NCBI GenBank assembly: GCA_947475875.1
Contig: CANJME010000006.1
Coordinates: 62,001-126,000, forward strand
Source: Caulobacteraceae bacterium
GTDB taxonomy: Bacteria > Pseudomonadota > Alphaproteobacteria > Caulobacterales > Caulobacteraceae
Length of the DNA: 64,000 nt
Direction: 5' to 3'
Shown: positions 29,158 through 39,671 of the stretch, piece after piece
Layout: each line of letters begins with the position of its first letter
Position numbering within the stretch: position 1 is the stretch's first letter
Notes under the pieces: model-generated
Told to the model about the DNA's origin: nothing
Seen by the model: the letters and a program-made list of their open reading frames with translations, nothing else
Database searches by the model: none
Position numbers and translations under genes: made by a program

Positions 29158-29567
29158 CCCGCCGCCTGGTCGATCTGCCCGGTATCGACGACCTGGAACT
29201 CAAGGCGATCATGAAGCGCGATTTCGCCGAGCCTGAGGCGCGTTACGAATGCCCCGAACTGGACGAGACCTCGCGCAAGCTGTTCGGGATCACCGCCGAC
29301 GAGGCGGCGGATGTGCCCCGCCCCGCCGGTTGGGACAATGTCGAAAACCTGCCCCCGGCCGATCAGGCCGCCGCCTTCGAAGCCGAGGGCTGGGACGTTA
29401 CCGACAACAAGCGGCGGGTCTTGCGCACCCTCGGCCACTTCAACCAGCAGCTCTGGCTGGCCATCCGCGGTGTCGCGGGCGAGGTCCCCTTCGCGCCGGA
29501 GGCCGAAAAGCCCCTGGCCTGGGGCGATAACCTGGCGGCCGAGGCGAACAGGTTCAGGAAGCGGTAG
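29154..29567 (+). CDS. Conserved-looking hypothetical protein, 137 residues
   Basis: GTG 29154 overlaps the stop of the preceding 54-residue gene. The soluble acidic protein opens TRRLVDLPGIDDLELKAIMK and contains PRPAGWDNVENLPPADQAAA and VLRTLGHFNQQLWLAIRGVA. There are no signal peptide, membrane helices or cofactor motifs. Codon use is like its neighbours, so it appears native. It forms the tail of the queC-queE-queD-orf-orf cluster. No family name can be given. Confidence 0.7.
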   Translation: MTRRLVDLPGIDDLELKAIMKRDFAEPEARYECPELDETSRKLFGITADEAADVPRPAGWDNVENLPPADQAAAFEAEGWDVTDNKRRVLRTLGHFNQQLWLAIRGVAGEVPFAPEAEKPLAWGDNLAAEANRFRKR

Positions 29568-29589
29568 GGCGGAACTTCAAAAAAACAAT

Positions 29590-29702
29590 CGTCACCCCCC
29601 GGACTTGTTCCGGGGGCCTATTTCTGGGCGCCGCGCCGCGGCGATCAAACACCCTATCGCGAGGCTGAACGATGGATTCCCGGGACAAGCCCGAGGATGA
29701 CG
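29590..29702. repeat. Palindromic intergenic element with CGTCAYCC ends, copy 3
   Basis: A 113-bp element after the queuosine cluster. The left end CGTCACCCCC carries a hairpin CCCCCGG (29596-29602), loop ACTTGTT, CCGGGGG (29610-29616). The right end carries CCCGGGACAAGCCCGAGG and closes with GGATGACG (to 29702), the inverted form of the left end. It is flanked by convergent genes and related to the elements at 769-898 and 14162-14280. Confidence 0.75.
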
Positions 29703-29715
29703 ATCATTTGCGGTG

Positions 29716-30135
29716 TCACGACAGGGAGCCGACCTGCAGCTCACGCATCTTGTCGATGGCTTCGCTCTCGCCGAAGTCTTCCATCTCGAAGATCTGGCGC
29801 AGTTCGATGTTGGTTTCGCTGCTGTCGTCGAAGTGCGGGTGCGGGACCTTCAACGCCCAGGCCACCGCCTCTTCCTTCGAGGCGACCTCGATGATCCAGA
29901 AGCCGGCGATCAGCTCCTTGGTCTCGGCGAAGGGGCCATCCTCGACCCAGCGTTTGCCGTCCTTGATGTGGATGCGGGCGCCCTTTTGCGACGATTGCAG
30001 GCCCATGCCGTCACGCATGACGCCGGCCTTGATCAGTTCTTCGTTGTAGGCGCCCATCTCAGCGAACTGGGCTTCGGTAGGCAGGACATTGGCTTCGGTC
30101 TCGGGGCTGGCCTTCACCATCATCATGAAACGCAT
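29716..30135 (-). CDS. YciI/DGPF-domain protein
   Basis: A 139-residue soluble protein of the YCII-related (DGPF) family. It opens MRFMMMVKASPETEANVLP, has the family strand with the name-giving motif in KRWVEDGPFAETKELIAGFW, and the helix SKEEAVAWALKVPH. Members have a ferredoxin-like dimeric alpha-beta barrel and are often found with ECF sigma factors; no sigma factor is adjacent here. Enzymatic activity is unproven for most members. ATG 30135 has GGGAGAG upstream (minus strand). Confidence 0.9.
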   Translation of the reverse strand: MRFMMMVKASPETEANVLPTEAQFAEMGAYNEELIKAGVMRDGMGLQSSQKGARIHIKDGKRWVEDGPFAETKELIAGFWIIEVASKEEAVAWALKVPHPHFDDSSETNIELRQIFEMEDFGESEAIDKMRELQVGSLS

Positions 30136-30258
30136 GGCTCTCTCCCTTCAGGTTGGGGCGGACATAACCCGCCGTCGACCCAAGGACGAGTCCAGGACGG
30201 GTGATCCGACATTGGGGAGGAAAATAATTTGACGCCGTTGTTGAGATGGCTGTGAGGC

Positions 30259-30386
30259 GGCGCCAGCCGCAAGAGAAATAGAAACACCAAGGCACGAAGG
30301 AAGACAAAGACACCAAGGCTTACGTGCGCCTCCGATCTCTTCGCGCCTTGATCTTCCTTTGTGCCTTGGTGTTTTTCTTACTTTCT
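30259..30386 (-). repeat. 128-bp dispersed palindromic repeat, copy A
   Basis: Begins GGCGCCAGCCGCAAGAG and ends TTTTTCTTACTTTCT (plus strand). It is highly similar, over exactly the same length, to 32346-32473. The inner halves are near-inverted copies (AAACACCAAGGCAC at about 30282 against GTGCCTTGGTGTTT at about 30361-30374), so the RNA should fold into a long hairpin. It lies 26 bp downstream of the pirin gene stop. Confidence 0.85.
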
Positions 30387-30412
30387 AGCGCCCTTGCGGG
30401 CGCGCAAAGACG

Positions 30413-31111
30413 CTAGGGCGCGTCCACCATCACCACTTCGGCGTCGGTGAGGGCTTTGACCACGATCTCGCGCTCGCCGGTGATGGCCGCGCCGTCGCGG
30501 GATTTCAGGGCCACCCCGCCGACGTCCAGTTCGCCGTGGCTAGAGACCAGATAGGCGTGGCGCGAGGGATCGAGGCTGTAGGTCGCGCTCTCGCCGGCCT
30601 TCAGGGAAGCGCCCAGCACCCGGGCGTTGGCCCGGATCGGCAGGGCGCCGACATCGCCGGGCACGCCGCTGGCCAGGGCCACGAACTTGCCGGTGCGGTC
30701 GTGTTTGGGAAATTCCATCGCCCCCCAGGACGGCGCGCCGCCGTGGCCCTCGGGTTCGATCCAGATCTGGAACAGGGTGGTGGTCTCGTCTTCCAGATTG
30801 TATTCGGCGTGGCGCACGCCCGACCCGGCGCTCATCACCTGCACATCGCCGGCGGCCGTGCGGCCCTTGTTGCCCATGGAATCCTGGTGGGTGATCGCGC
30901 CGGTGCGGACATAGGTGATGATCTCCATGTCCGAGTGCGGATGCGGCGGGAAACCGGACTTCGGCCCGATCTCGTCGTCGTTCCAGACGCGTAAGGTCCC
31001 CCAGCCCATGCGGCGGGGGTCGTACCAGCTGGCGAAGGAGAAATGGTGGCGAGCGTTCAGCCAGCCATGATCCGCGTGGCCGAGCTGCTCAAAGGGTCTG
31101 CGTTCGATCAT
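30413..31111 (-). CDS. Pirin-family protein (quercetin dioxygenase-like bicupin)
   Basis: A 232-residue two-cupin protein of the YhhW/pirin class. The opening block is GHADHGWLNARHHFSFASWY, and metal ligands are in GFPPHPHSDMEIITYV and SGSGVRHAEYNLED. The C-terminal cupin is less conserved, as is usual. Bacterial members can cleave quercetin or modulate metabolic enzymes; the substrate here is unknown. ATG 31111 (MIERRPFEQL) is chosen over an upstream frame extension of 54 codons that has no family similarity. It is followed after 26 bp by a 128-bp repeat. Confidence 0.9.
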   Translation of the reverse strand: MIERRPFEQLGHADHGWLNARHHFSFASWYDPRRMGWGTLRVWNDDEIGPKSGFPPHPHSDMEIITYVRTGAITHQDSMGNKGRTAAGDVQVMSAGSGVRHAEYNLEDETTTLFQIWIEPEGHGGAPSWGAMEFPKHDRTGKFVALASGVPGDVGALPIRANARVLGASLKAGESATYSLDPSRHAYLVSSHGELDVGGVALKSRDGAAITGEREIVVKALTDAEVVMVDAP

Positions 31112-31179
31112 GGCGCGATAGATGGGACGGCGCGGCGGCTTCGGCAATGCCAATTTTGGCAACGGTGCGTTGCGCGAAG

Positions 31180-32268
31180 CTACCCCACCTGCGCCCGGTG
31201 CCTGAGCTTCGCATCGGCCAGCACGCAGGCGACCATGGCTTCGACCACCGGCGTGCCGCGGATGCCGACGCAAGGGTCGTGCCGGCCCTTGGTGCGCATT
31301 TCGATCTCTTCGCCGTCCTGGTTGATCGATCGCACGGGGGTCAGGATCGAGGAGGTCGGCTTGAACGCCACTCGCGCCACCACCGGCTGGCCGGACGATA
31401 TGCCGCCCAGGATGCCGCCGGCGTTGTTCGACAGGAACAGCGGCCCGTCATTGCCCATGCGGATCTCGTCGCCGTTTTCCTCGCCCGACAGTTCCGCCGC
31501 GCCAAAGCCCGCGCCGATCTCCACGCCCTTGGCGGCGTTGATTGACATCAGGGCGCCGGCGAGTTCGGCGTCCAGCTTTCCATAGACCGGCGCGCCCCAG
31601 CCGGCGGGCACGCCCGTGGCCTCCACCTCGACGACGGCGCCGGTGGATGAGCCTGCCTTGCGCACGCCTTCCAGAAACTCTTCCCAGACCGCCACGGTCT
31701 TCGCATCCGGACACCAGAACGGGTTCTTGCCCGTCTCATCCCAGTCGAAGCGCGAGCGGTCGATCATGTGCGGCCCGATCTGCACCACGGCGCCGCGGAT
31801 GACGATGCCTGAGCCCAGCACCAGCCGCGCCACACCGCCGGCTGCGACCCGGGCCGCCGTCTCGCGGGCCGAAGACCGCCCGCCGCCGCGATAGTCGCGC
31901 AGGCCATATTTGGCGATGTAGGTGAAATCGGCGTGGCCCGGCCGGTAGGTGCGGGCGATTTCGGAATAATCTTTTGACCGCTGGTCGGTGTTTTCGATGA
32001 GCAAGCTGATCGGCGCGCCGGTTGTGCGCGGCCCGTCCGTCCGCTCGTCCTCGAACACGCCCGAGAGGATGCGCACCGCGTCGGCTTCCTGCCGCTGGGT
32101 GACGAATTTAGAGCCGCCCGGCTTCCTTTGGTCCAGCCAAACCTGGAGCATCTCCGGCGTCAGCTTCAGCCCCGGTGGGCAGCCGTCCACCACACAGCCC
32201 AACGCCGGCCCGTGGCTCTCGCCCCAGGTCGTCACGCGAAACAGATGCCCAAAGGTGTTGTGCGACAT
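31180..32268 (-). CDS. aroC: Chorismate synthase
   Basis: Last step of the shikimate pathway: EPSP to chorismate, requiring reduced FMN. The 362-residue protein starts [20 protein letters not shown], the first signature. It contains [20 protein letters not shown] and [16 protein letters not shown] (second signature), and [20 protein letters not shown] at the end (third signature). It is complete, with normal length. A single-gene unit; the 128-bp repeat copy B lies between it and the J-domain gene upstream. Confidence 0.97.
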   Translation of the reverse strand: MSHNTFGHLFRVTTWGESHGPALGCVVDGCPPGLKLTPEMLQVWLDQRKPGGSKFVTQRQEADAVRILSGVFEDERTDGPRTTGAPISLLIENTDQRSKDYSEIARTYRPGHADFTYIAKYGLRDYRGGGRSSARETAARVAAGGVARLVLGSGIVIRGAVVQIGPHMIDRSRFDWDETGKNPFWCPDAKTVAVWEEFLEGVRKAGSSTGAVVEVEATGVPAGWGAPVYGKLDAELAGALMSINAAKGVEIGAGFGAAELSGEENGDEIRMGNDGPLFLSNNAGGILGGISSGQPVVARVAFKPTSSILTPVRSINQDGEEIEMRTKGRHDPCVGIRGTPVVEAMVACVLADAKLRHRAQVG

Positions 32269-32345
32269 GGCCGGTCTTTAGCTGAACCGCGTCGCAGCGC
32301 CAAATCCGGCCGACGTTTTTGCGACTGTCCGGAGGTCAGCGTCGT

Positions 32346-32473
32346 GGCGCCAGCCGCAAGAGAAATAGAAACACCAAGCCACAAAGGAAGACAAAGACAC
32401 AAAGGCATTCAGGTGCGTCCGGTCTCTTCGTGCCTTGAACTTCCTTTGTGCCTTGGGGTTTTTCTTACTTTCT
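32346..32473 (-). repeat. 128-bp dispersed palindromic repeat, copy B
   Basis: Same length and orientation as copy A (30259-30386). The first 33 bases and last 16 bases are identical and differences are scattered in the middle. It lies 41 bp downstream of the J-domain gene stop, again at the 3' side of a minus-strand gene, and upstream of aroC. A long imperfect hairpin is predicted. Confidence 0.85.
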
Positions 32474-32514
32474 TGCCGCTCGAAGGACACGGACGAGCCG
32501 CGCCGAAGCGCGCC

Positions 32515-33186
32515 CTAAGCCGGCGCCCAGTCGTTGGCGAACTTTTTGGCCTTGGCGCGGGTGCGGGTGTCCTTGGGGCCGCGCTCGGGCACCAGCTTGA
32601 GGATCAGGTTGCCCTGCTTGTGGCGTTTGGTGGCCGGCAGGCCCTGGCCCATGACGCGGACGATGTGGTTGGAATCGGTGGGTTTGCTGACCCATAAAGC
32701 CTTGGGGCCCGTGGGCATCTTCACCGTCACCCGGCCGCCGTCCAGCAGCACCTGGGCGGTGGTGCGCACCATCATGCAAAGATCATCGCCCGCCACAAAC
32801 ATCTCGCGCCGGCCCTTGATGGTGACGCTCAACACCACGTCCTTGATCTTCAGCTTGTCACCCTGGCGCAGGCCCTTGGGAACATTGACACTGACCCGGC
32901 GCCCGTCCGGCAGGCGCGTGGTCACCCGCCCGCCGACCACGGCGATCACCGGGGTGATCTCAATACGGTCACCGAGCGGTTCGACGGCCTCGAAGTCGGA
33001 ACCCGTCGGCTCACGCACCGTGGTGTCGAGCATGCGGTAGGCCTCCAGAACCACGCGCAGCTTGTCCTCGGTGCCGCCCTGGTCGGGGTGTGCGATCATC
33101 AAGGCGGCGCGATAGGCTGCACGCACCTCGTCCGGGCTGGGCGTCGCGCCCAGTTTCAGCAGTCTGCGCGCCTGATCGCGGGTCAT
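32515..33186 (-). CDS. DnaJ/CbpA-like J-domain protein
   Basis: A 223-residue protein. The N-terminal J domain (about 1-55) has the HPD motif in ALMIAHPDQGGTEDKL and EVRAAYRAALM before it. A C-terminal substrate-binding beta domain follows, with VSVNVPKGLRQGDKLKIK and GNLILKLVPE, as in the C-terminal domain of CbpA/DnaJ. There is no zinc-finger domain and no Gly/Phe linker, so it is a compact co-chaperone rather than DnaJ itself. The open frame continues far upstream across the pdxH region, but ATG 33186 (MTRDQARRLLKLG) is the sensible start, divergent from pdxH by 36 bp. Confidence 0.85.
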   Translation of the reverse strand: MTRDQARRLLKLGATPSPDEVRAAYRAALMIAHPDQGGTEDKLRVVLEAYRMLDTTVREPTGSDFEAVEPLGDRIEITPVIAVVGGRVTTRLPDGRRVSVNVPKGLRQGDKLKIKDVVLSVTIKGRREMFVAGDDLCMMVRTTAQVLLDGGRVTVKMPTGPKALWVSKPTDSNHIVRVMGQGLPATKRHKQGNLILKLVPERGPKDTRTRAKAKKFANDWAPA

Positions 33187-33222
33187 GCCTTGCGATAGTC
33201 CCCTTCCGCTGGCGAACAGTCT

Positions 33223-33888
33223 ATGATGCTTCGCATGAGCCGCAAATCTCTCATCCCGCCCAGCCCGGCCGAGGGCGATTTCGCCGCAGGTGGCGATGGC
33301 CCGCCGCTGAGCGCCGATGATCCCATCGCGCTCTTCAGCGAATGGTTCGAAGCGGCCAAGAGCAAGGAGCCGAACGACCCCAACGGCATGGCGCTGGCCA
33401 CGGTCGATGCCGACGGTCTGCCCGACGTTCGGATGGTGTTGCTGAAGGATTTCGGCGCGGATGGGTTCACGTTTTTCACCAATCTGGAAAGCGCCAAGGG
33501 CCGGGAAATTGCCGCCAATCCGAAGGCGGCTTTGCTGTTCCATTGGAAATCCCTGCGCCGCCAGGTGCGCATTCGTGGCGCGGTGGAGCGGGTGTCCGAC
33601 GCCGAGGCAGACGAGTATTTCGCCACCCGCGCGAGGGGGAGCCAGATCGGCGCCTGGGCGTCCGACCAGTCGCGCCCGATGGCGGGGGCTCACGACCTCG
33701 AAAAACGCGTCGCCAAGTTCACCCTGAAGTTCGGCGTGAAAGCCCCGCCGCGCCCGCCGCACTGGTCGGGCTTCCGGCTGGTCCCCCAGGAGATCGAATT
33801 CTGGCGCGACCGTCCGTTCCGCCTTCATGAGCGGTTGCTGTTCGTCCGTGCGGGTAAGGATTGGACCACATCTCGTCTCTTTCCCTGA
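33223..33888 (+). CDS. pdxH: Pyridoxamine/pyridoxine 5'-phosphate oxidase
   Basis: An FMN enzyme making pyridoxal phosphate. The protein has up to 221 residues. ATG 33223, 33226 or 33235 could each start it; none has a strong ribosome-binding site. Landmarks are [20 protein letters not shown] (FMN-binding strand), [50 protein letters not shown] and the invariant C-terminal Arg-Leu-x-Pro (RLFP). Complete and normal in length. It is divergent from the J-domain gene. Confidence 0.95.
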   Translation: MMLRMSRKSLIPPSPAEGDFAAGGDGPPLSADDPIALFSEWFEAAKSKEPNDPNGMALATVDADGLPDVRMVLLKDFGADGFTFFTNLESAKGREIAANPKAALLFHWKSLRRQVRIRGAVERVSDAEADEYFATRARGSQIGAWASDQSRPMAGAHDLEKRVAKFTLKFGVKAPPRPPHWSGFRLVPQEIEFWRDRPFRLHERLLFVRAGKDWTTSRLFP

Positions 33889-34019
33889 CGTCCAGTGCGG
33901 TTGCGCGCGCCGCGTAAGCAATCTTTCTTTGGCCCCGCGTCACCGGCTCTCGTTGCCTTACGGCTCCAAGAATTCTAAGCGTGATGGCTCATTCATCCGA
34001 CGAACGACGAGGAACTGAC

Positions 34020-35648
<1,629 letters not shown>

Positions 35649-35666
35649 GGTCGCCTCTGGGTGCGC

Positions 35667-37319
35667 CTATCTGGTCGGCGTTGAGTCGCCCCCGGCCGCC
35701 TTGCAGCTCGCGTCCTTGAAACTCATGAACCGCGAGGGATGGGTGTCGGAGATGTTGTCCTTGTAGCCTGTCAGGCGTGGGCTCACGAGGTTGCCGTAGA
35801 TCTGGAAGTACAGGTTGATGGCCGGGTTGTCGTTCATCATCACCGTTTCGGCTTGCGCCAGGATTTCGCCCCGTTTTTTCGGGTGCGGTTCGTTGTCGGC
35901 CAGGTCCAGCAGCCTGTCGTACTCCGGGTTGGCGTACTTGCCGTAGTTCATCGCCCCGGTCTTGGAATGCATCAGGTAGAGGAAACTCATCGGGTCATTG
36001 TAGTCGGCAATCCAGCCCGCATCCCCCACCTCGAAGTCGCCGGTCCGGTAATATTGATAGGCGATCTGGGTTTCCGCCGTGATGATGGTGGTCTTGACTC
36101 CGATCTTGGACCAGTCGTTCTGTACCGAAGCCTGGGTGGCGGTGACATCCATCGATCGCTGCTTGATCTCAATCTCCAGCGGGTTCTTCGGCCCGTAGCC
36201 CGCCTCGGCCAGCAGCCGGCGAGCTTCCTGTTGGCGCCTTTCCATGGGCCAGGCTGCCCATTCGGGCTCTGGCGGATTGGGATAGCCGGCGATGCCGGGT
36301 GGCACGAAATTATAGGCGGACTCCATGCCGATACCGAGCATCACGTCGTGTGACAGGAAATCCCGGTCGACGACCATGGAAAGGGCCTTGCGTAACCTGG
36401 GATCACGCAGTTTTGCCGAGCCGGTGTTCAGCGGCAAATAGGCGTTGCCCAGATAGATGTGGGTGTGGACGTATTCCGGCGCCTCCCTTTTCTGGTAGGC
36501 AATCCGGTTCAGGCGCAGACCTTGATAGTCCAGTTCTCCGCTGCGCACCTGTCGCTCGGCCGAGCCCGGATCCTCTGTCGGGTAAAAATTGACCCGGTCG
36601 ATGCAGACCGTGGAGGCCTCCCAGTAGAGGGGGTTCTTTTCGATTGTTACCTTGTCGCCCAGCTTCCAGGCGACGAGCTTGTAGGGTCCATTCGAAACGT
36701 AGTGTTCCGGGTCAGTCCATTTGTCCCCGTACTTCTCAACCATGTGCCGCGGCACCGGGTACATGGTCTGGTGCTTGGCGAGCTGCAGGATGTACGGCGC
36801 CGGATGCTTAAGGGTGATGCGCACCGTTCTCGGATCCGGCGACTCGACGCCGAGGGCGGTAGGGGGCGCATCGCCCGCATTCACTTCCTCGCCGTTCTTG
36901 ATGAAATAGAGCAGGGACGCGTATTCGGCCGCTGTCTTTGGATCCATGATCCTCCGCAGGGCGTAGACAAAATCCTCACCGGTGACCGGCACACCGTCGG
37001 ACCACTTGGCTTCGCGCAGGTGGAAGGTCCAGACCAGGCCGTCCGGGCTGGTCTCCCAGCTGGTCGCCATGCCGGGGATGACATTACCTTCGGCGTCGTT
37101 GTCGGTGAGGCCGATCAGCATGTCGTTGACGATGCGGCTCTCCCAGGTCCCTTGGGTCTTGTGCGGGTCCAGGGACACCGGATCGGAGGTATTGCCCCAC
37201 TCCAGGCAGAGCTTGCCCGCCGGGCAAGGCATGCGCGCGCCTGAGGCCTTGTTGGCGGCGCAACCCGCAACGCTTCCCATCAATCCGACTGCGAGAAGAA
37301 TGGCCAGCCGCTTCATCAC
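35667..37319 (-). CDS. Peptide ABC transporter substrate-binding lipoprotein (OppA type)
   Basis: A 550-residue family 5 solute-binding protein. The signal peptide MMKRLAILLAVGLMGSVAGC ends in a lipobox, with Cys20 as anchor. The family core is recognisable: WGNTSDPVSLDPHKTQGTWE, the signature near GNVIPGMATSWETSPDGLVW, and SDGVPVTGEDFVYALRRIMD. The C-terminal part ends SRFMSFKDASCKAAGG, with cysteines that may form a disulphide. It binds oligopeptides in the periplasm. Its start overlaps the stop of the permease gene (4 bp), forming oppB-oppC-oppA order. The paired ATPases (OppD/OppF) are not next to it. Confidence 0.92.
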   Translation of the reverse strand: MMKRLAILLAVGLMGSVAGCAANKASGARMPCPAGKLCLEWGNTSDPVSLDPHKTQGTWESRIVNDMLIGLTDNDAEGNVIPGMATSWETSPDGLVWTFHLREAKWSDGVPVTGEDFVYALRRIMDPKTAAEYASLLYFIKNGEEVNAGDAPPTALGVESPDPRTVRITLKHPAPYILQLAKHQTMYPVPRHMVEKYGDKWTDPEHYVSNGPYKLVAWKLGDKVTIEKNPLYWEASTVCIDRVNFYPTEDPGSAERQVRSGELDYQGLRLNRIAYQKREAPEYVHTHIYLGNAYLPLNTGSAKLRDPRLRKALSMVVDRDFLSHDVMLGIGMESAYNFVPPGIAGYPNPPEPEWAAWPMERRQQEARRLLAEAGYGPKNPLEIEIKQRSMDVTATQASVQNDWSKIGVKTTIITAETQIAYQYYRTGDFEVGDAGWIADYNDPMSFLYLMHSKTGAMNYGKYANPEYDRLLDLADNEPHPKKRGEILAQAETVMMNDNPAINLYFQIYGNLVSPRLTGYKDNISDTHPSRFMSFKDASCKAAGGDSTPTR

Positions 37320-38233
37320 CGGTCCTTCGGATCGATGGCGTCACGCAGACCGTCGCCGATGAAATTGAGGGCCAGGAGAAGGACGGCCATGACGATGCAG
37401 GGGAAGATCAGCAGCCAGGGCGCCTGCTCCATATTGGTGACGCCAGAGTTGATCAGACGGCCAAGCGAGGTGCGCGGCTCCTGCACGCCCATGCCGATGT
37501 ACGACAGGAAGGCTTCAGTCAGGATCACGCCCGGTACGGTCAGTGTAATATAGACTACCACAGGGCCGAGCAGATTGGGCACGACGTGGCGGCCGATGAT
37601 CTGGCCAGCCGTGAGGCCGGTGGCGCGCGCCGACTCGATGAATTCCATGTTTTTGAGCGACATGGTCTGAGCGCGCACGATCCGCGACATGGTCAGCCAT
37701 TCGACTGCCCCGATGGCCACGAAGATCAGGATGATGTTTCGGCCGAACGTCACCATCAAAATGATGACGAAGAAGATGAACGGCAGAGAGTAGAGCACGT
37801 CCACAATGCGCATCATCACCTCGTCAATTCGGCCGCCGAAATAGCCGGCGGTGGCGCCCCAGGCGACCCCGATCACCAGCGCAACGGCGGTCGCCACTAT
37901 CCCGATGGTTATCGACATGCGCAGGCCTGTCAGAATTCGGGCAAAGAGGTCGCGGCCCAGAGTGTCCGTGCCCAGCAGATGTCCGCTCTGCAGCGGAGCC
38001 TTGAGCACGTCGGTGTGCGTGATCTCGTTGTACTTGAACGGCAGTAAGAAGGGCAGGACCAGCGCCAAGGCCACCATCACCGCTATCACGATCATCGAAG
38101 TGACTGCGGCCTTGTTGCGGAATAGCCGGCGGCGCGCATCGTCCCACAGGCTGCGCCCCTGCACGGCCGCGGACTCCATGGCCGCGGCGCCGGCGCGCGA
38201 ACCTGGGATGAAGGCGGAAGGCTGGCGGCTCAT
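37316..38233 (-). CDS. Peptide ABC transporter permease (OppC type)
   Basis: A 305-residue inner-membrane permease with a long cytosolic N-terminus, a first helix (SMIVIAVMVALALVLPFLL), the family periplasmic block HLLGTDTLGRDLFARILTGL, five further helices and the ATPase-coupling EAA loop near FIESARATGLTAGQIIGRHV. It pairs with the OppB-type permease. Overlaps of 4 bp on both sides show a tight operon. Several ATG starts are possible; the first (38233) overlaps the preceding stop. Confidence 0.93.
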   Translation of the reverse strand: MSRQPSAFIPGSRAGAAAMESAAVQGRSLWDDARRRLFRNKAAVTSMIVIAVMVALALVLPFLLPFKYNEITHTDVLKAPLQSGHLLGTDTLGRDLFARILTGLRMSITIGIVATAVALVIGVAWGATAGYFGGRIDEVMMRIVDVLYSLPFIFFVIILMVTFGRNIILIFVAIGAVEWLTMSRIVRAQTMSLKNMEFIESARATGLTAGQIIGRHVVPNLLGPVVVYITLTVPGVILTEAFLSYIGMGVQEPRTSLGRLINSGVTNMEQAPWLLIFPCIVMAVLLLALNFIGDGLRDAIDPKDR

Positions 38234-39150
38234 GTCAGACGCACCCTGGGATCCATCAGCGCCTGGGCGATGTCGGCCAGAAGGTTGAAGACCAAAATCA
38301 GCACCGCGGACAGAATAACGATCGCCATCACCAGGGTGTAGTCGCGCTGGATTCCGGCCGTGAAAAAGATCTTGCCCAGTCCGGGCAGCCGGAAGAGCTT
38401 GTCCACGATCAGTGAGCCCGTGATGACCCCTGCTGTCGCCGGGCCCAGATACCCCATCAGCGGCACCAGCGCGGGCTTGAGCGCATGTCGGAACACCACC
38501 GTTGATCCCGAAAGGCCCTTGGCGCGGGCGGTGCGGATAAAGTTCGAATTCAAAACTTCAATCATGCTGGCGCGCGTCAGGCGGGCGATCCCGGCGATGG
38601 CGGGCAGGGTCAGTACAATGACCGGCAGGACAAAGCTCTTCAGTCCGGCTCCGATCCCCGCCGTAGGCAGCCAACCCAGGTTGGTCGCAAAGATCAGCAC
38701 AAGCAGGGGCCCTGTTACGAAGGTCGGTACGCATACCCCGATCACTGCGATCGTCGAGGCAAAATAGTCGGCAAAGCGGTTCTGCCGCAGCGCGGCGATG
38801 ATCCCCAGGCCGATGCCGATGATGAGGGACAGGAAAAGGGCGGTGAGGCCGATCTTGGCGCTGGTCGGGACGGCCTGCTTAATGATGTCCACCACCTCGC
38901 GGCCCTCGTACTTCATCGAAGGTCCGAAATCCCCGACCGCCACCTGGCTGAGATAGCGGCCATACTGAACGATCAGAGGCTCATCGAAATGGTACTTCTT
39001 CTTGAGGTTTTCCTCGATCTCGGGCGGCAGTTTGCGCTGGATCGAGTACGGGCTGCCGGGGGCGGCTCGCATCATGAAGAATGCGACGGTGATGACGACG
39101 AAGATCGTCGGGATGGCGACGAGCAGGCGGCGGAGAATAAAGCGCAGCAT
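38230..39150 (-). CDS. Peptide ABC transporter permease (OppB type)
   Basis: A 306-residue permease, first gene of the operon. It opens MLRFILRRLLVAIPTIFVVI (typical OppB/DppB start) and has RAAPGSPYSIQRKLPPEIEE in the periplasmic region. The EAA loop NSNFIRTARAKGLSGSTVVF and the C-terminal helix VMAIVILSAVLILVFNLLAD are also visible. With OppC and OppA it forms a complete membrane and binding module, but no ATP-binding subunits are encoded in the surrounding 8 kb. The promoter should lie in 39151-39260, shared with the divergent hydrolase gene. Confidence 0.93.
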   Translation of the reverse strand: MLRFILRRLLVAIPTIFVVITVAFFMMRAAPGSPYSIQRKLPPEIEENLKKKYHFDEPLIVQYGRYLSQVAVGDFGPSMKYEGREVVDIIKQAVPTSAKIGLTALFLSLIIGIGLGIIAALRQNRFADYFASTIAVIGVCVPTFVTGPLLVLIFATNLGWLPTAGIGAGLKSFVLPVIVLTLPAIAGIARLTRASMIEVLNSNFIRTARAKGLSGSTVVFRHALKPALVPLMGYLGPATAGVITGSLIVDKLFRLPGLGKIFFTAGIQRDYTLVMAIVILSAVLILVFNLLADIAQALMDPRVRLT

Positions 39151-39260
39151 ACTTTTGGCCCGGGCTCCCTCCCGCCCCGGTTACGGCGGGGCAGGGTTGC
39201 GAACCTTCCATTCGTGCTTGATGTTGTCAACGCGCCTGCGCGTGTGAGAGAGACATCTCC

Positions 39261-39671
39261 ATGAGCGAATTTCGCCAGGTGACCGACAGCTTTTTCGTGG
39301 CGCCCCAGATCGAGGTGGCCGACGTGGCCCGGGCGGGCGCCGAAGGCGTCGTGCTGATGATCAACAACCGCCCGGACGACGAGGTCCCGGGGCAGGCGGC
39401 TAGCGCCGATATCGCCGCGGCCTGCGAGGCCGAGGGCATCGCTTACATCTGGATTCCGGTGGTCGGCGGGCCAACGCGAGCCCAGGCCGAAGTCATGCAG
39501 GAAGCCGTCAGCGAGGCCTCGGGCCGTGTGCTGGCCTTCTGCCGCTCAGGCACCCGTTCGATCAACACCTGGGCGCTGGGTCAGGCTCTCGCCCGGTTGC
39601 GCGAACCGGCCGAACTGGTTCGGCTCGGCGCGGGCGCCGGCTATGATCTTCGCCCGTTGCTCGGTGGCTAG
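39261..39671 (+). CDS. Small phosphatase-like DUF442/TIGR01244 protein
   Basis: A 136-residue protein of the beta-lactamase-hydrolase-like (Blh N-terminal) phosphatase family. It opens with VTDSFFVAPQIEVADVARAG, followed by VVLMINNRPDDEVPGQAAS, and the P-loop is FCRSGTRSINTWALGQAL, a Cys-x5-Arg protein-tyrosine-phosphatase-like loop. In several bacteria this domain is fused to or paired with a sulphide-related MBL dioxygenase; here an MBL-fold gene does lie 180 bp downstream on the same strand. The substrate is not known. ATG 39261 is clear. Confidence 0.88.
   Translation: MSEFRQVTDSFFVAPQIEVADVARAGAEGVVLMINNRPDDEVPGQAASADIAAACEAEGIAYIWIPVVGGPTRAQAEVMQEAVSEASGRVLAFCRSGTRSINTWALGQALARLREPAELVRLGAGAGYDLRPLLGG

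Noticed and set aside
33187-33921. Upstream extension of the J-domain gene across pdxH
   Set aside because: The J domain begins at 33186; the extension is antisense to pdxH and has no similarity to DnaJ.
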